Below, piece by piece: positions 11,945-24,665 of a DNA stretch of 64,000 nucleotides. The translations under genes were made by a program, and so were the position numbers. The notes under the pieces are model-generated. The model was not told the DNA's origin and did not search any database. It saw nothing but the letters and a program-made list of their open reading frames with translations. Source of the DNA: Ananas comosus (taxonomy: Eukaryota > Streptophyta > Magnoliopsida > Poales > Bromeliaceae); NCBI RefSeq assembly GCF_001540865.1, contig NC_033636.1, forward strand, positions 5,445,156-5,509,155, written 5' to 3'. Numbering within the stretch: the first letter of the stretch is position 1; every line of letters begins with the position of its first letter.

Positions 11945-14432
11945 TGTAACACACTGGACCTTTGCAAATTGCGAGGTTCGAGTGTTTGATATGTATTCCG
12001 AACTTTTTCACACTTGGTGGAAGGTCGTAGATAGTATTCCGGTCTAAAAGTTCGATCGCTAGAGTTTTGGCAAGTCTTGAGAGTTTTCACTCTCGGGGAC
12101 CGGTCCCCTCAGAACAGTGCTGCGGCAGGACTTGAGGCAACCGATCCCTAGCTGGGAGAGACCGGTTCCCGAACGCGTGTTTTGCTAGAAGGGTTCGAGA
12201 GACCGGTCCCTGGCGGGGAGAGACCAGTTCCCGAACGTTGGTTTTGCGGGGCAGGCTGAGAGACCGGTCCCAGGTGTCGGGGAGACCGGTCCCTCAGCAC
12301 GAAAACTGTCCAGACTGGGCAGTGCACAGGTTGCATTTTAGAGGGACCTAGGTGGATTTTGTTACATTTGAAGGCTTATAGAGCCTTTCCTCTCCCTCTC
12401 ACTCTCATTTTCACCCTCCTTACACTTCTAGAGAGAGAAGAAGAAGGAGAAGAAGAAGGAGAAGTTGGAGAGCAAGCTTGACGGAGCCTTGGAGCATCTT
12501 CCTCTTTCCCATTTCTCACTTTTAGAGGCTTAGAGCTTGGACTTGGAGCTTTGTGGTGGATTAATCTTCAACCCTAAAACATTTTGAGCTTGGTTTGGAT
12601 CTCCTCTTGAGGTTAGTTGCTTATTTCTCCCCTTTAGACCTATTTTTGGTAGATTTTGGGAGATAGAATCCTAGATTTGGATTTTAGGGTTTATTTTGGA
12701 GATTTTTGATTTGAGGGCTTGGAGACCTAATTGATGGGTTTAGAACCTTCCTCTAGGTTGGGTTGGAAGGGTTCTTGCCCTCTTTGGAAGCTTGGGCAGG
12801 GATTTCATCACAAGAGGTGAGTTATGCCCTTTATGCTTAGATGGTTTAAGATTGAGTTTTTGATGTTCGTTTCGATTGTGTAACTCTTGTTCCTACATCT
12901 TTAAGGTGCTAGGAGACTAGTGGACACCTCCGTTCGGCGAAACGAAGAGTTTCGATTTTCGGTGGGTTTGGCTTCATGAAAACGGGGCGAAATAGCCCCC
13001 GTGTTTTCTATACTTGTCGTAACGTCATTTTAAATGCAACTCTATGCTTAATGGAAATTATGTGAATTTTAGAACACTTAAAATGCATGTGTTATATATA
13101 AGAAAATTTGCACTCTATATAGTAGAGCATTCTGGGTATTGTTACATGCATTTGGGTAGTGTTCGCATTAGTCGTTTGGAAACATGCTTCATATGTTTAA
13201 AGTGGCTCAATTATACATTTGTGAACACTTGGGTTAAGCTTGGACTTAGTAAATGAAAGTGTCATAAAGGGGCATTTAGACTAGCACACTATGAGACTAT
13301 TGTTTTGAGACTTAGAGATAGGCCATGGACATCTACTACTTTTCATATTTTAGACATGATGACATAGAGATAGGCCTATGAGAGAGTTGTGACATATTCC
13401 ATGTTGTTAGACATGAGGACTTAGTACTTGAGACGGATCTTTCGTTACTTGCCATTGTGCTCATTCGCACATGCTTGTGAGGGTCGCTCCCTACAAGCCG
13501 GCACTCCGGAGATGGCCATCGCGATACATATTCGCCATGCGGGATTGGGCGCCGAAGTGGATTGCCATGGGAAAGGCTCATTCCTAGAGTGGGGATGTTG
13601 ACTACCACGGGGCCATTAGGCTCGGCACCGGCCAGACAGCCTACGGGTGGGTCTCAGGGCCAGACAGCCTTCGGGCGGGTCTCTACAGATTTGATTTTGA
13701 GCATTCATCACGCCATGTGGACATTGATTAGAATAGTAAACAATGACATCTTTACTATTTGATTTATGGACATCATACTAACGATGCTTGGGTACATTCA
13801 TACGAGAATAGCTTTTCTTACTTATGCAAAATCATGCTAAGTAGAGATATCATGTGGTAGCAAATATTCATATTTATTTACTTGTCGTACCAATCGTTTT
13901 TGTTTATTTTGCTTACTGACCCCTTTTTAGTTTGGGCCTAGTGGTGCATTTCACTGAAGCAAGTAATTGCCTACTGGGAACTATTATTCAATAGTTCTCA
14001 CGCCCCCTGTTTTATGGTTTTATTTCAGAGCCTTCGGCACCTGCGGAGGCACGGGATCGCGGCAAGGGAGTTGCGTAGCTAGTTAGCGGGAAGCTACTTT
14101 TGAGCTTAGGTGGTTTACTCTTTCTTTTATTGTATTAGAAATAGAGAGAGATTTTGAGTACCATGTATAGAGAGACCACCTATATACTCTTTATGTTTAG
14201 TTTTTGTATTTGGGATTTCCTTTGTACTACTTTATGGCTTTATTAGTGGATTTCAGTTTTATACTTACCCCCCCTGTGTAGAACTTAGTTAATTACTTTG
14301 CTCTGATATCGTTAGATTCCTTTATTCTACTACTTTATTTATCATTTTGTTTTAGACGCCTTGTATGTTTTAGACATATGGCGGGTCTGGGCACGCGCCG
14401 GGTGGGCTTCCGCTGGGTCTCGGGGCGTGACA
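11945..14432 (+). mobile_element. 3' LTR of Tekay-1
   Basis: A 2,488-base LTR, TGTAACACACTGG to GGGGCGTGACA, followed by the CACTC duplication. The palindrome array is at 12097-12297, the GA-rich tract at 12430-12470 and the conserved hairpin at 13975-13999. It lacks 20 bases present between palindromes in the 5' LTR. It also shows the uninterrupted target site of the solo LTR. Confidence 0.95.
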
Positions 14433-15778
14433 CACTCATCCATATTATAGTGTCTCTATTATACTAGTCCAAATGCCACTCATCTAGGCCATTTACATGT
14501 CCAAGTTCATCATCATTATTGTCACTATAGGATTCTTGTCACAAGACCCAATCCTTATGTAACCTAAGATCAAGTATCAAGCCCACAATGCTACACAACC
14601 TAGGTAACATGCAAGGAATGGAAATGCAATCATCTACTAATCCTATAATGCACAATGTATCAACATATGAGAATATGATCAAATACATAGAACTTAGACA
14701 TAAAAGGAAACCCGGTTGCTTCGGGATGGACACCCCCCACCTTTAGGACACCCCACCTTTAGGTGATGTCTCGATGCTATGATTCCGGTTTCGTGATTTT
14801 TGTAAGCTTACGCCGCGAGTTGCGGCAATCTATACCGAAATCGGCCTTTTCTTCAATATCTTCACGTAGGCTCGACGAATCGCCGAACCGACTTCACCAA
14901 CGCGTTCGTATACCTAGCAATTAGGTTTGTGTAGGGTTAATTTAGATCAAACCCTACTAGATAGCTAAACCCTATTTTTGGAGCCCTAAAACCCCATTAT
15001 TGCGAAGTCCTTCGTCTAGCTCATTACTCTTGCAATAAATGGAAATAGCCACATCTAGGGGTCCATTAAATTCCACTCCTAGGGTTTATAAACCCATCCT
15101 TAGCATTCTACCATGAGAGGGGTTAAAGAGCTTACCTCTACAAGCTATTCCTCCCAAGCTAAGGAAGAAGATAGTGATGATGCTCCACCTCCAAGCTCTA
15201 ATCTCCTCCTTTCTCCTCCTCTTGCTTTCCTCCTTGAAGAGAGAGAGAGAGAGAGAGACACCTTAGAGAGAGAGAGAGAGAGAGTTTAGGGTTGAGGGAA
15301 TGAGAGAAAATGAGAGAGACATCCCTCATATAACTCCCCCTTATAGCCAAATTGCCAAAAACCCCCTAAACTATCCAAACTGCACTAAACTCGGCATTTT
15401 AGGGTCTCGGAGACTGGTCCTTGGCTTGAGGGACCGGACCCCGTAGGTCTAAAAATTCTGCATTTCCAGACTTAGCTAAAATTTCAGTCTTTTCGTCAAT
15501 TTTGGTCCGTTTTCGCTCATTTTCGCTCCGTGGGTCTCCGATTCATTTCAAATCGAACCGAGGCTCTTAAAACATGATTTCGAGCGCGTTTACATCATCT
15601 TTTCATCCACGCTAATGCTGGATTTAGTCCATAGTCCAACATAGCCTTTCGGGTCCCTTTTTGCGCCTACGCGCTCCGAAAACACCCGAATGCTTCCGAA
15701 CTTCACCGAACCATTCTAATGGCTTTCCAAACCAACATACCCCATAACTTCATAACTTTAGAAGTTTGGTATGTTACA

Positions 15779-16905
<1,127 letters not shown>

Positions 16906-17397
16906 CCCGAGGGGATAGGGAGCTGCAGATAGAGTTCAGTCGTGTAGCATCCCTGTAGGTAGAGGAGGCCGGTGGCGACGACAGCATGGTGGTGGGGAAG
17001 CGACAACGGCTCGGTTGGAGGGGCTCAACCCGACATCAAGCTCGGGTTGGTCTACGAGCTCGAGGAGGGGGAAAGGGGGGCGACGCTGCGGTGATGGAGA
17101 GAGGGGTTGCCTCGCTGGAGTTCCCCTGAGGTTGACCACAGTGGTGATGATGGCGACGGCTGGGGGCAAGCCCCAGAGAAGGGGGAAAGGCCTGAGAGGG
17201 GGAGGGAGGGAAAGAGATAAAGAGAGAAAAAGACAGAGAGAGGGCCTATGGCTCGAGGTTCCTCGTTGGCCAAAAAGTCGCCCGAAGAGGGGAAAAAAGA
17301 GGCGGCGTGGCGGCGACTGAGGAGGAGAGGGGAGAGGGCAATAGACATAGGGTTAGGGTTTCTATTCCAATACGTATATACATATGTATAAATATAG

Positions 17398-17441
<44 letters not shown>

Positions 17442-17442
17442 C
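16906..17442. other. GC- and purine-rich segment without an assignable gene, then a (TA)n run
   Basis: From 16906 to about 17340 the plus strand is rich in G and A with low-complexity GGGGAAAGG-type runs. On the minus strand it resembles a 5' leader, with AAACCCTAACCCTA (a telo-box-like motif) near 17352-17366 and a 98-codon frame of low-complexity Ser/Pro/Leu content. I do not recognise that protein and do not call a gene. A (TA)n microsatellite of about 40 bases ends at 17437. Confidence 0.5.
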
Positions 17443-17966
17443 GGCTACTATGCTATCGGTAGCACGAAGCGCTTCGTGCTACCAAGTTGTTTTCGAATGA
17501 TGCGGCTTCCAAATCGACGATCGGTTCCGTTAGACTTGATCTACACTATGAAAGTATTTGGAAACAAAATTTCAATTTTTTCGACATCATTTGACTAGTG
17601 ATCAAAAGATCTCAAATCGACAATTTTAATGGCCGATTGTGGTGTTTTGTGAGTTTAACGGTGTAAAACAATCAATGCAATGAAAATTTTATAGAATTTT
17701 TTTTTTTCACTATTTAGAGTAAGATCAGTATATCTGATCTTGAATTTAAATCTTTTATCATCATTTCTCATGAGATTTTTTTTCAGCTGTTCATTTTAGA
17801 CTACTTGTTTGATGGTAAATATATCGAAAAAATCTGAAATTTAGTTTCCAAATACTTTCAATAGTGTAGATCAAGTCTAACGGAACCGATCGTCGATTTG
17901 GAAGCCGCATCATCGAAAACAACTTGGTAGCACAGAGCGCTCCGTGCTATCGATAGTATAGTAGCC
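17443..17966. mobile_element. Fold-back MITE, copy 1
   Basis: Terminal inverted repeats start GGCTACTAT and extend about 140 bases: the block from 17460 (CACGAAGCGCTTCGTGCTAC) to CTAACGGAACCGATCGTCG is mirrored at 17870-17950. A perfect subterminal palindrome, GCACGAAGCGCTTCGTGC, lies at the left end and a decayed version at the right. It has no coding capacity. It sits between (TA)n runs at 17398-17437 and about 17974-18014, consistent with TA target preference. The copy at 35518-36047 has the same architecture and size. Confidence 0.85.
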
Positions 17967-17969
17967 TAG

Positions 17970-18021
<52 letters not shown>

Positions 18022-18524
18022 TTGTGCACAAATTACAAGTAGGCCCAGAAGTTAGCCTCTCTTATCCGAAACCCCACAGAATTGTACTTTTACAGGAAAG
18101 CCTTTCTTGCAACCAATTTTTGCAAATGCGCAAGAAAATTGCATCTTTTTGCGAAAAGATCCAACATCCACTTCTCTCTCTCCTTTTCAACTCTGTGTTG
18201 TTTTGCACAGAAGTATCAGAATTTCGCAAAACTTGAATTAGCATGTTTCTCTCTAAGTGCCCTTTCATTTGAACCCATCCACTCGCCAACACTCCACAGT
18301 TTCTCATATGAAATGATAGCCTCAACAAGAAGTGCTCTAATTTCACAAATTGCTAAAACTGCAATTTAATCCCTCTATGTTCAGAATTTCATACTAAAAA
18401 TTTACCACTATGTGCATCTCGCACAGATGCACCTACTCGTGGAGTTTCACGCAATTCGGCACATGAAATGTTGTACCTTTTCCAAAAAAACCCAATTTGC
18501 CAAAATGGCCAATCTATGATGAGA
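17967..18524. other. No gene seen
   Basis: A (TA)n microsatellite is followed by AT-rich non-coding sequence. Short frames here have no recognisable domain or plausible codon pattern. Confidence 0.5.
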
Positions 18525-18710
18525 ACAGATTTTCTTGAAAATCGTGCATCGGACGTAAAATCCATCAGTGCCATTGGGTCTGACATAGTCGGACCTTCAA
18601 AAATGAGCTATTGGATCATGCGAAATAGAGTCTGGTACGCGACAGAAGCCATCTACACTCAATAGCCTCTTCCGAAAATACAAGTTACTATTCACTTTAA
18701 GTGAAAAGTA
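18525..18710 (-). repeat. Left arm of an imperfect 1.8-kb inverted repeat
   Basis: This arm is roughly two-thirds identical to the reverse complement of 20182-20362. Shared blocks include GAGCTATTGGA, GAGTCTG.TACG and GTTACTATTCACTTTAAGTG, the last itself containing a palindrome. It could be one fold-back element or two copies of a dispersed repeat in opposite orientation. Confidence 0.6.
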
Positions 18711-20181
18711 ATATTCTCATAAAATCTTTATTTTAATTTATTTTTTTTTGAAATTTGATGGATAGTTTTAAGTTAAAATATATATGATAACATTTAAAAG
18801 GATGTCAAATTTATATAGAAAAAAAATCTCAGTCCTCACACCTATAAAAGAGGTTATAGAGATTAAAAATGTTCGGTCCTCAAATAATGATGTTGGTGAC
18901 TTAGTGTCTGAAACTTTGTTGTAATTTCTCAGTCGACCTTTTAAATTATTACAATCCAGTCTGACAACCTAGTTTAGCTAATTAAATATTGGCACATTGT
19001 TGATGCAAAATTAATGTAGCATTTTAATTATTGGTGTATATATCATCGATCACAATAATGTATATTACTTATACATCAGCGGTATATAAATATTTAGTCA
19101 TGTAAATTAGGTTATAGAACTTTATTACAGCAATTCTAAAAGTTCGAGTTAGAAGTCACAGTAATTTAAAGTTTAAGGATCAAAATATCATCCACATTAT
19201 AGTTTAAGGATGGAATGTGCAGTTACACTAAATAGAAGTAATACACGATCATATAGAAGCTTTGCTTTACAAGTCTTAAAATATTATACTTCTATTCTAG
19301 GCTAAGTGATGAAGTTTTGGAAGTGGTAGAGAAAATTCTCTATGGACCACTAATTAATACCGCGCAGGTTTACAAATATACCACTCTTATTTGAGAGAGT
19401 GTTTTTCTTTGTGTGAAGGATATTGCATGAGATTAATAGCAAGTCAATTCTTTTCCGAACATCAAACTAACTTTAATTTGGAAAGATAAAAAGATAAATC
19501 TTAGGATTTATTTGGCTCTACTGTAAAGTATCATATTATATCTCAGATATTGAAGAAGATTTAAATCAAAATTTTCTTTGGCCAGGCATTTTAATCTAGT
19601 GCTGTTAAAAATAGTAATGCAAAATACAGAGTTGCATCATAGAAGAATGCTTTAGAGCTGGTGTTTGGTTGATTTTATTGTAAAAGTATTGTAAAGTGTA
19701 GAAAGATATTTGATAAATATTCTGCTGATGTGCTGTGGAGTGCTTATAAAGTTAAAATTACTAAAATACCCATCATTCTAATTTTCCAAATAATAAAATT
19801 TTTAAAGGACAAAATGCAAAAAAGATAGGTCAATTTGCATAAAAAATCCACTAGTTTTGTAATTTTGCAAAAGTGGGCCGCTATTTTGGTTTTGCAGATT
19901 CAGGCCGAATTTTCAACAAACTGACCAAAATACCCTTCTTCCTTTCTCTTTCTTTTCTTTCCTTCGTTTTTTTTTTTTTTTTTCTCTTTTCAATCCTCAT
20001 CACCTCCTCCACTATCTCTGGCAATGATAGTGAGGGCGGCACCACTTCCTCTGTAAGGACTGAGACTTTTGCAGTGTAGCTAAACTCTCAGTTGACGATG
20101 TTTTTGTGTGTAATTTAATTACAAAAGCACTCGTCAAATTTCGGGAGAAAACGAGTTAAAACGGAAATTCTACGCGATTTC
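18711..20181. other. AT-rich spacer between inverted-repeat arms; no gene seen
   Basis: No coding frame or structured element can be supported. A pyrimidine-rich stretch at 19920-20060 followed by a GAGGGCGGCACCAC-like block resembles 31290-31400, so part of this is a dispersed low-complexity repeat. Confidence 0.5.
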
Positions 20182-20600
20182 CAAGTTTCACTTAAAGTGA
20201 ATAGTAACTCGATTTTCCGGAGAAGCCACGGTGTGAAGTTGGCTTCAGGCTCGTATCAGACTCCGTTCCTAGCGGTCCAATAGCTCGTTTCGACCGGTTC
20301 AGCTGTTCTGGAACTAATGGAGCTGACGGATTTTGAGTTCGACGCACGGATTTCGAGAAAATCCAAAAATACATATTCTATATGTATTTAGGTGTGTTTT
20401 CTTCTATTGGTAGAAGGGTTGGATTTTGTCGTGAATCCGTAGTCGATCGAGACGAAACGAGATTGTAGCTTTGTTGTCTCCGTCGTGCTGATCGTACTGG
20501 TACGATCCGTTTGCAAATCTGACGGACGGATCTGCGGCAATTGCATGTTGTTCGAGGAGAGGTCGGTTGTGGCAAAACGGTATTTTCGCAAAAGTCGCNA
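20182..20600 (+). repeat. Right inverted-repeat arm and dispersed repeat related to 36165-36350
   Basis: 20182-20362 pairs with 18525-18710. The following 20400-20598 resembles 36165-36350, sharing GTCGTGCTGA, CGACGGACGGATCT-like and GGCAAAACGG...TTCGC blocks. A single N at 20599 lies exactly where this similarity stops, so the join there may be artificial. Confidence 0.6.
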
Positions 20601-22478
20601 ATCATAATTTAGAAAAATAGCATATTTTACTTATGAAGCAAATTTTCTTATAATATAAAAAAATATCTTTGAAGGCCAAATACGAAATTGTTATATTACA
20701 ACTGCGATTACATTTTCCTTGTCTATTAAATATTATATACTACGTGAATAAATCGATATACTAAATAAAATATTCATACATTCAGAAAGATCATAAGGAA
20801 TATATATAATAGGAAACAATTATTTCATGCCCCATGGATATTCGTATATTTTTAATTTCATGATCGCTGCTCTAATTCCAAATTTAATTATAAGGATTAA
20901 ATGCATCACAACTATCAAAATTTTTTTCTTATTTGCAAATGGTCATCTAAACTTATAAAATTTTCTATGTTCCATGTAGCATTCAAAATTTTGCACTTGG
21001 CCATCTAGGTTTATTTTTTAACATATTAAAGTGGGTAATTTTAGCCACCTGATCAAGAAATTATAAAGGACAAATGCCGGCAATATACAAGATTTATTTG
21101 ACATCGAAATTCAGTCTTATGTGTTGGGAATTTAATGGTCGTTCTTCATACGCTACCAACGCAGATGCACAAAAAAAGAAAAAGAAATAAATGGTAAAAG
21201 AAATAAATGAAGAAACAAAAATTTAAGATTTATGTGGTTTGACAATTTTCTACATCCATGCGGAGAGCGAGAGAGATATATTCCACTATATGAAGAAATA
21301 AAAAAAAAGTACAAGCTTAAAGCTTATATTTTCTCTAGATAAAAAAAAATTAGGAGCCTTTTGGTGATTCCCACTTTTCTCTTATTCCAACAAAAACTCC
21401 TCCAAATATCAAATATCTCATCTCAGCCCAAAACGAGCAGTTTTGGTTGCTCAGAACCCATATCCAGGCATTCGAAACCTTTCAAACAGTGTCCTTCGGG
21501 TGCTTCCTCTCGCTGCCTTTCATCAGTCCAAATCTGGCAGTAATTGCGCCCGGACCAATTCGGTCGTCCGGAACCTGCGCTCGAAACCGTGCTGAGTCAC
21601 CTGTACATGTATACCCTATCACCTGTCAAATCACTGTGCTTAACTTTTGGGCCGCTACAGTGCCGAATTCGGATAGCCCAAAGGAGGGTCCTGAATCACC
21701 AAAATCCACTCCTCACAATGTCTTGGCACCCTATACCACTTTCAGGCATCAGTAAATGCATATATCAATATGGTTTGAATTGATTTCAATTTTTGAGTCC
21801 GTTTTCGTGTTATATTTTGCACCAAAATAGCTCCAACTCAATCTAGCATTCTAAAAACATGCGGACTAGCAATACATACTGCAACCTTGTCTATTTGCGA
21901 AGGTTCAATGATCAAAATATATGCTATGATTTTATTTGTATCATAATTAATGACATTGCTCTACTATCTATAAACTTATCTATAAATTTATATATTAATC
22001 CTCGTGGAAAAGTCCACGTGTCAAATTTTACTTTACTTAAGCCTTATAGATGTGGGAACCACCTTATGTTTATTATCTGCCTCATACTTAATTAATAGAA
22101 GTGTGAATCCACCCCACAACGAAACGATGCCGAGCGAAACAGTGGCATCGTTTCCAACTCCGACTCTTTGTAGCCCTCACCCTCATCTCACCCTTCGGTT
22201 CACCGAAACCCTAATTGTGATCCTAGATTTCTCGCCTTCGCCACCTCTCCTACTTGGATAGGAGCCTTCGTCTCTGCCTCTGCATCCTCACCTCCTCTGC
22301 CTTCGCGGTGCTATCAGAGGCTGTCGAAAAGTCGAAAAGGCCAAGAGAGACAGTGGATAAGGAGAAGAAGAAGAAGAGGAAGGCGAGGGGAAGGTCACAG
22401 AAGGGGCAAGGGGAGGGGACAAAAGGACTATGCTTGGTCTCCAAACACAGCCTCCTCCTCCCACTGCACGAGCTATAG
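20601..22478. other. AT-rich sequence, then a promoter/5'-leader-like segment; no gene called
   Basis: 20601-21350 is AT-rich and non-coding. 21361-21780 has moderate GC and resembles the U3 of antisense LTRs but cannot be placed. 22000-22478 contains CACGTG, a GTGGAAAAGTCCAC hairpin, ACCGAAACCCTAATTGTG and a Lys/Arg-rich frame at 22254-22478 that I do not recognise. It lies directly upstream of the malate synthase fragment and may be part of the same captured segment. Confidence 0.45.
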
Positions 22479-22676
22479 ACACTTGGCAGCCTTCGGCTCA
22501 ACACTTGCATCGGAATTCAGTACCTATCTTCGTGGCTCACGATGACCGGTTTGATACCGCTGTACAACCTCATGGAGGACATCGCGACGACAGATATCAA
22601 TATGGTGCAGAACAGACAGTGGATTAGATATGGAGTTTATGTGGATGCGAACCATTGTGCTCTGTCAAAATGTTAG
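22479..22676 (+). pseudogene. Malate synthase gene fragment
   Basis: The frame has no ATG at its start and is open for 65 codons to TAG 22674-22676. It contains LRLNTCIGIQYLSSWLT followed by TGLIPLYNLMED and QNRQWIRYGV. These match the conserved C-terminal region of plant glyoxysomal malate synthase, the glyoxylate-cycle enzyme that condenses acetyl-CoA and glyoxylate. About 55 residues are recognisable out of a family length near 560. The fragment begins after CTATAG, which could be a former splice acceptor, implying capture at DNA level. After YGV the similarity fades. It lies about 0.3 kb from a cyanoalanine synthase fragment once the solo LTR at 22943-29591 is removed. It is not a functional gene. 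Confidence 0.85.
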
Positions 22677-22942
22677 GCTCCTCCGTCGCCTTCGATGCCG
22701 CGCTTTTGAGGCTTCAATAGATATTGCGACTCTCCGAATTCTTCTCCAAACTTTAAGATAATTGCTCCTTTCCCATTTCTCTCTCTCTATAATCTATGTT
22801 ATAATATGTTTTAGTCAATTAAGGTTTCAGGACTTGGGTCTTTGGCATTAGATTTTTCTATTATGGTTTGTATTAGATTTATTGCTAGGATTCTAATCCT
22901 CCATTGAAAGTGATTATGCTTAAGTTTTTTTTGTGAATTTTG
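22677..22942. other. Non-coding stretch up to the solo LTR insertion
   Basis: No gene seen. It ends with TTTTG (22938-22942), the target duplication of the inserted LTR, and continues at 29592. Confidence 0.5.
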
Positions 22943-23729
22943 TGTCACGCCCTGGATTACCGCGTTTCCCTGGGCACGCCAACAGACCTGCCTGCTGGAT
23001 TTGTGCTTAACGATGAAGGTGTGTATAACCTCCACTCTATGAGGCTCATTTGCTATTTTGGGGACAGTAAGACCGGCTGGGAGAGGGGCCGTATAAGCAC
23101 AGTCGATGTCATTTAGAGCAATAGAGTGAGCGGAAGCAGTGAGACTACGAGGCACTTATTCGATGCAGTGAGACTATGAGGCACATAGGAATTTTTCGTG
23201 TATACAAAGCGATAGCTGTACCTGTAATCACAACATAACTACAACCAATAGTATAGAGCTGCTAAACTAAAAAAATAGAGATATATATAAAACCACGAGG
23301 GGTTCCTGTACATACAAAATGTCTACAACCCAACTCGCTCCAACGAGTACAACGACAACATCGCAGTATGTACAAAGAAAGCCCAAAACTACCTCTAAAT
23401 AGGTGCTCCTCTAACTGGCAACGATACTGGTAGGGATCTAGCTCACGACTCCCTTCCCACGGTCCGAATCAGCGACGGCAACAGCCACGGACGAAGGCTC
23501 TACAAAAAGGGGTCAACAACTGGGTGTGAAAACTACTGCAAAACAGAGTAGTTCTTAGTGGGTACCGTCATCGACCTCAACGGCCCACCCACTAAGTCTA
23601 CAGAAATATGCGCAAAGGATAGCAAGGAAAGCTGAAAAAACTCTACAGCTACATGCCACTATACTATCGCTAACCAACATAGGCTATCTGTAGATATGAA
23701 AGATGCCTCACTCTGACCCAATCTCACCT

Positions 23730-24024
23730 GGGACTGCGATACGCTCGTCCCGTCTGTCGAAACAACCCCGTACACCACCCCAAGAGTAGCCTGTGGAGAA
23801 AACTCTCTAGGGATTGCAATACGCCCGTTTCGCCTGTTTAGGCTACACCATACCCCAAGAGTAGCCGGTGGAGAAAACTCTCTAGGGACTGCGATACACT
23901 CGTCCCGCCTGTCTAAGCTACACCGTACCCCAAGAGTAGCCGGTGGAGAAAATTCTCTAGGGATTGCGATACGCTTGTCCTGCCTGCCTAGGCTACATCG
24001 TACACCTCCTCGAGAGTAGCCGAT
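23730..24024. repeat. Four-copy tandem repeat of about 75-80 bases in LTR family D
   Basis: Copies start near 23730, 23810, 23885 and 23960. Each runs GGGA(C/T)TGC(G/A)ATAC(G/A)C.CGT through AGAGTAGCCGGTGGAGAAAA. It is non-coding. Confidence 0.85.
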
Positions 24025-24359
24025 CGAAGTAAAAAGGTCCGACAGGACTGCTGCGACTCAACACACATCACAACCTCACTGAGGGTAGAGAAAGGCGTCA
24101 CTAACTACCACTGACCCAACCTCACACGGGCTGCTCAAACGGACGCACCCTAACTGTATCCAGCTCAAGAACCGTCCAAACAAAAACTGTGACCTCATCG
24201 CACTGAAACCTCATTCCGGAATGGCATTCGTGGGTGCGATCCAACCGAATTTACAAATGTGTCTTTGCCTAGTTCAATCAGGCTCTCACAGGCTGTAATC
24301 ACTATAACTGGGTCAAACTAATCTATCCACCAAAACTCACGTGCTCTTGGTACAATCTG

Positions 24360-24665
24360 ATGCAAAATGTAGAAATCTGGGTCCACCGTCAACCCCGACG
24401 GCACCCAACAGTACGAAACAGTTTACACACTATTGTAAAACAAGCTCGGCCTCCCAGCACGAGCGTAAACTCACCCTACACTAATCTGGGTATCCACCTT
24501 GTACTAACAGCGGTGATACAGAAATCTCGGTCCACCGTCAAACACGACGGCACCTGACAGTCCAAACGCTACTGTACAACAAGCACGGCCCATCAGCACG
24601 AGCATAATGTCAGCCTACTCTAAGCTGAGTATCTACTACGCACTAACAGCGGTGATACAAAAGTA
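24360..24665. repeat. Two-copy tandem repeat of about 150 bases in LTR family D
   Basis: GAAATCTGGGTCCACCGTCA at about 24371 recurs at about 24520 with CTCGG. Both copies continue through CAGCACGAGC and end with AACAGCGGTGATACA. Confidence 0.8.

Larger units (their letters stand above)
1778..14432 (+). mobile_element. Full-length Ty3/gypsy chromovirus, Tekay/Del type ('Tekay-1')
   Basis: Both LTRs run TGTA...GGCGTGACA and the element is bounded by CACTC at 1773-1777 and 14433-14437, a perfect 5-bp target duplication. Order: 5' LTR (split by a solo LTR), degenerate primer site, gag with zinc knuckle, aspartic protease, reverse transcriptase, RNase H, integrase, chromodomain-like C-terminus, polypurine tract, 3' LTR. 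Pol order RT-RH-IN and the chromodomain-like tail place it among plant chromoviruses, and the long LTR (about 2.5 kb) fits Tekay/Del. Over the first 200 bases the two LTRs differ at about 13 positions, mostly transitions, so the insertion is old. The coding frame is broken in many places and the copy cannot act on its own. Confidence 0.95.
264..15778 (-). mobile_element. Antisense Ty3/gypsy 5' LTR (family E), split by the chromovirus at 1778-14432
   Basis: On the plus strand the LTR starts TGTCACGCCCC and ends GGTATGTTACA, giving a sense LTR TGTAAC...GGGGCGTGACA. Without the nested chromovirus and one copy of its target duplication it is about 2.86 kb, close to the related solo LTR at 32323-35153 (2.83 kb). 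It contains the conserved hairpin block at 782-808, a tandem repeat at 890-1370, GA-rich stretches at 15238-15286 and one degenerate ACCGG palindrome pair at 15407-15445. It was inserted into the sense LTR that resumes at 15779. Its other end is outside the window, so only one target-duplication copy (CATTG, 15779-15783) can be read. Confidence 0.85.

Noticed and set aside
17015..17348. Overlapping 98-101 codon frames in GC/purine-rich sequence
   Set aside because: Low-complexity composition on both strands and no recognisable domain. A leader of a decayed gene is possible but unsupported.
22254..22478. Lys/Arg-rich 74-codon frame upstream of the malate synthase fragment as a gene
   Set aside because: Low complexity, no recognised domain, and not in frame with the malate synthase segment.
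23730..24024. Regularly spaced direct repeats resembling a CRISPR array
   Set aside because: The 75-80 base units are tandem copies with no unique spacers, in a eukaryotic LTR.
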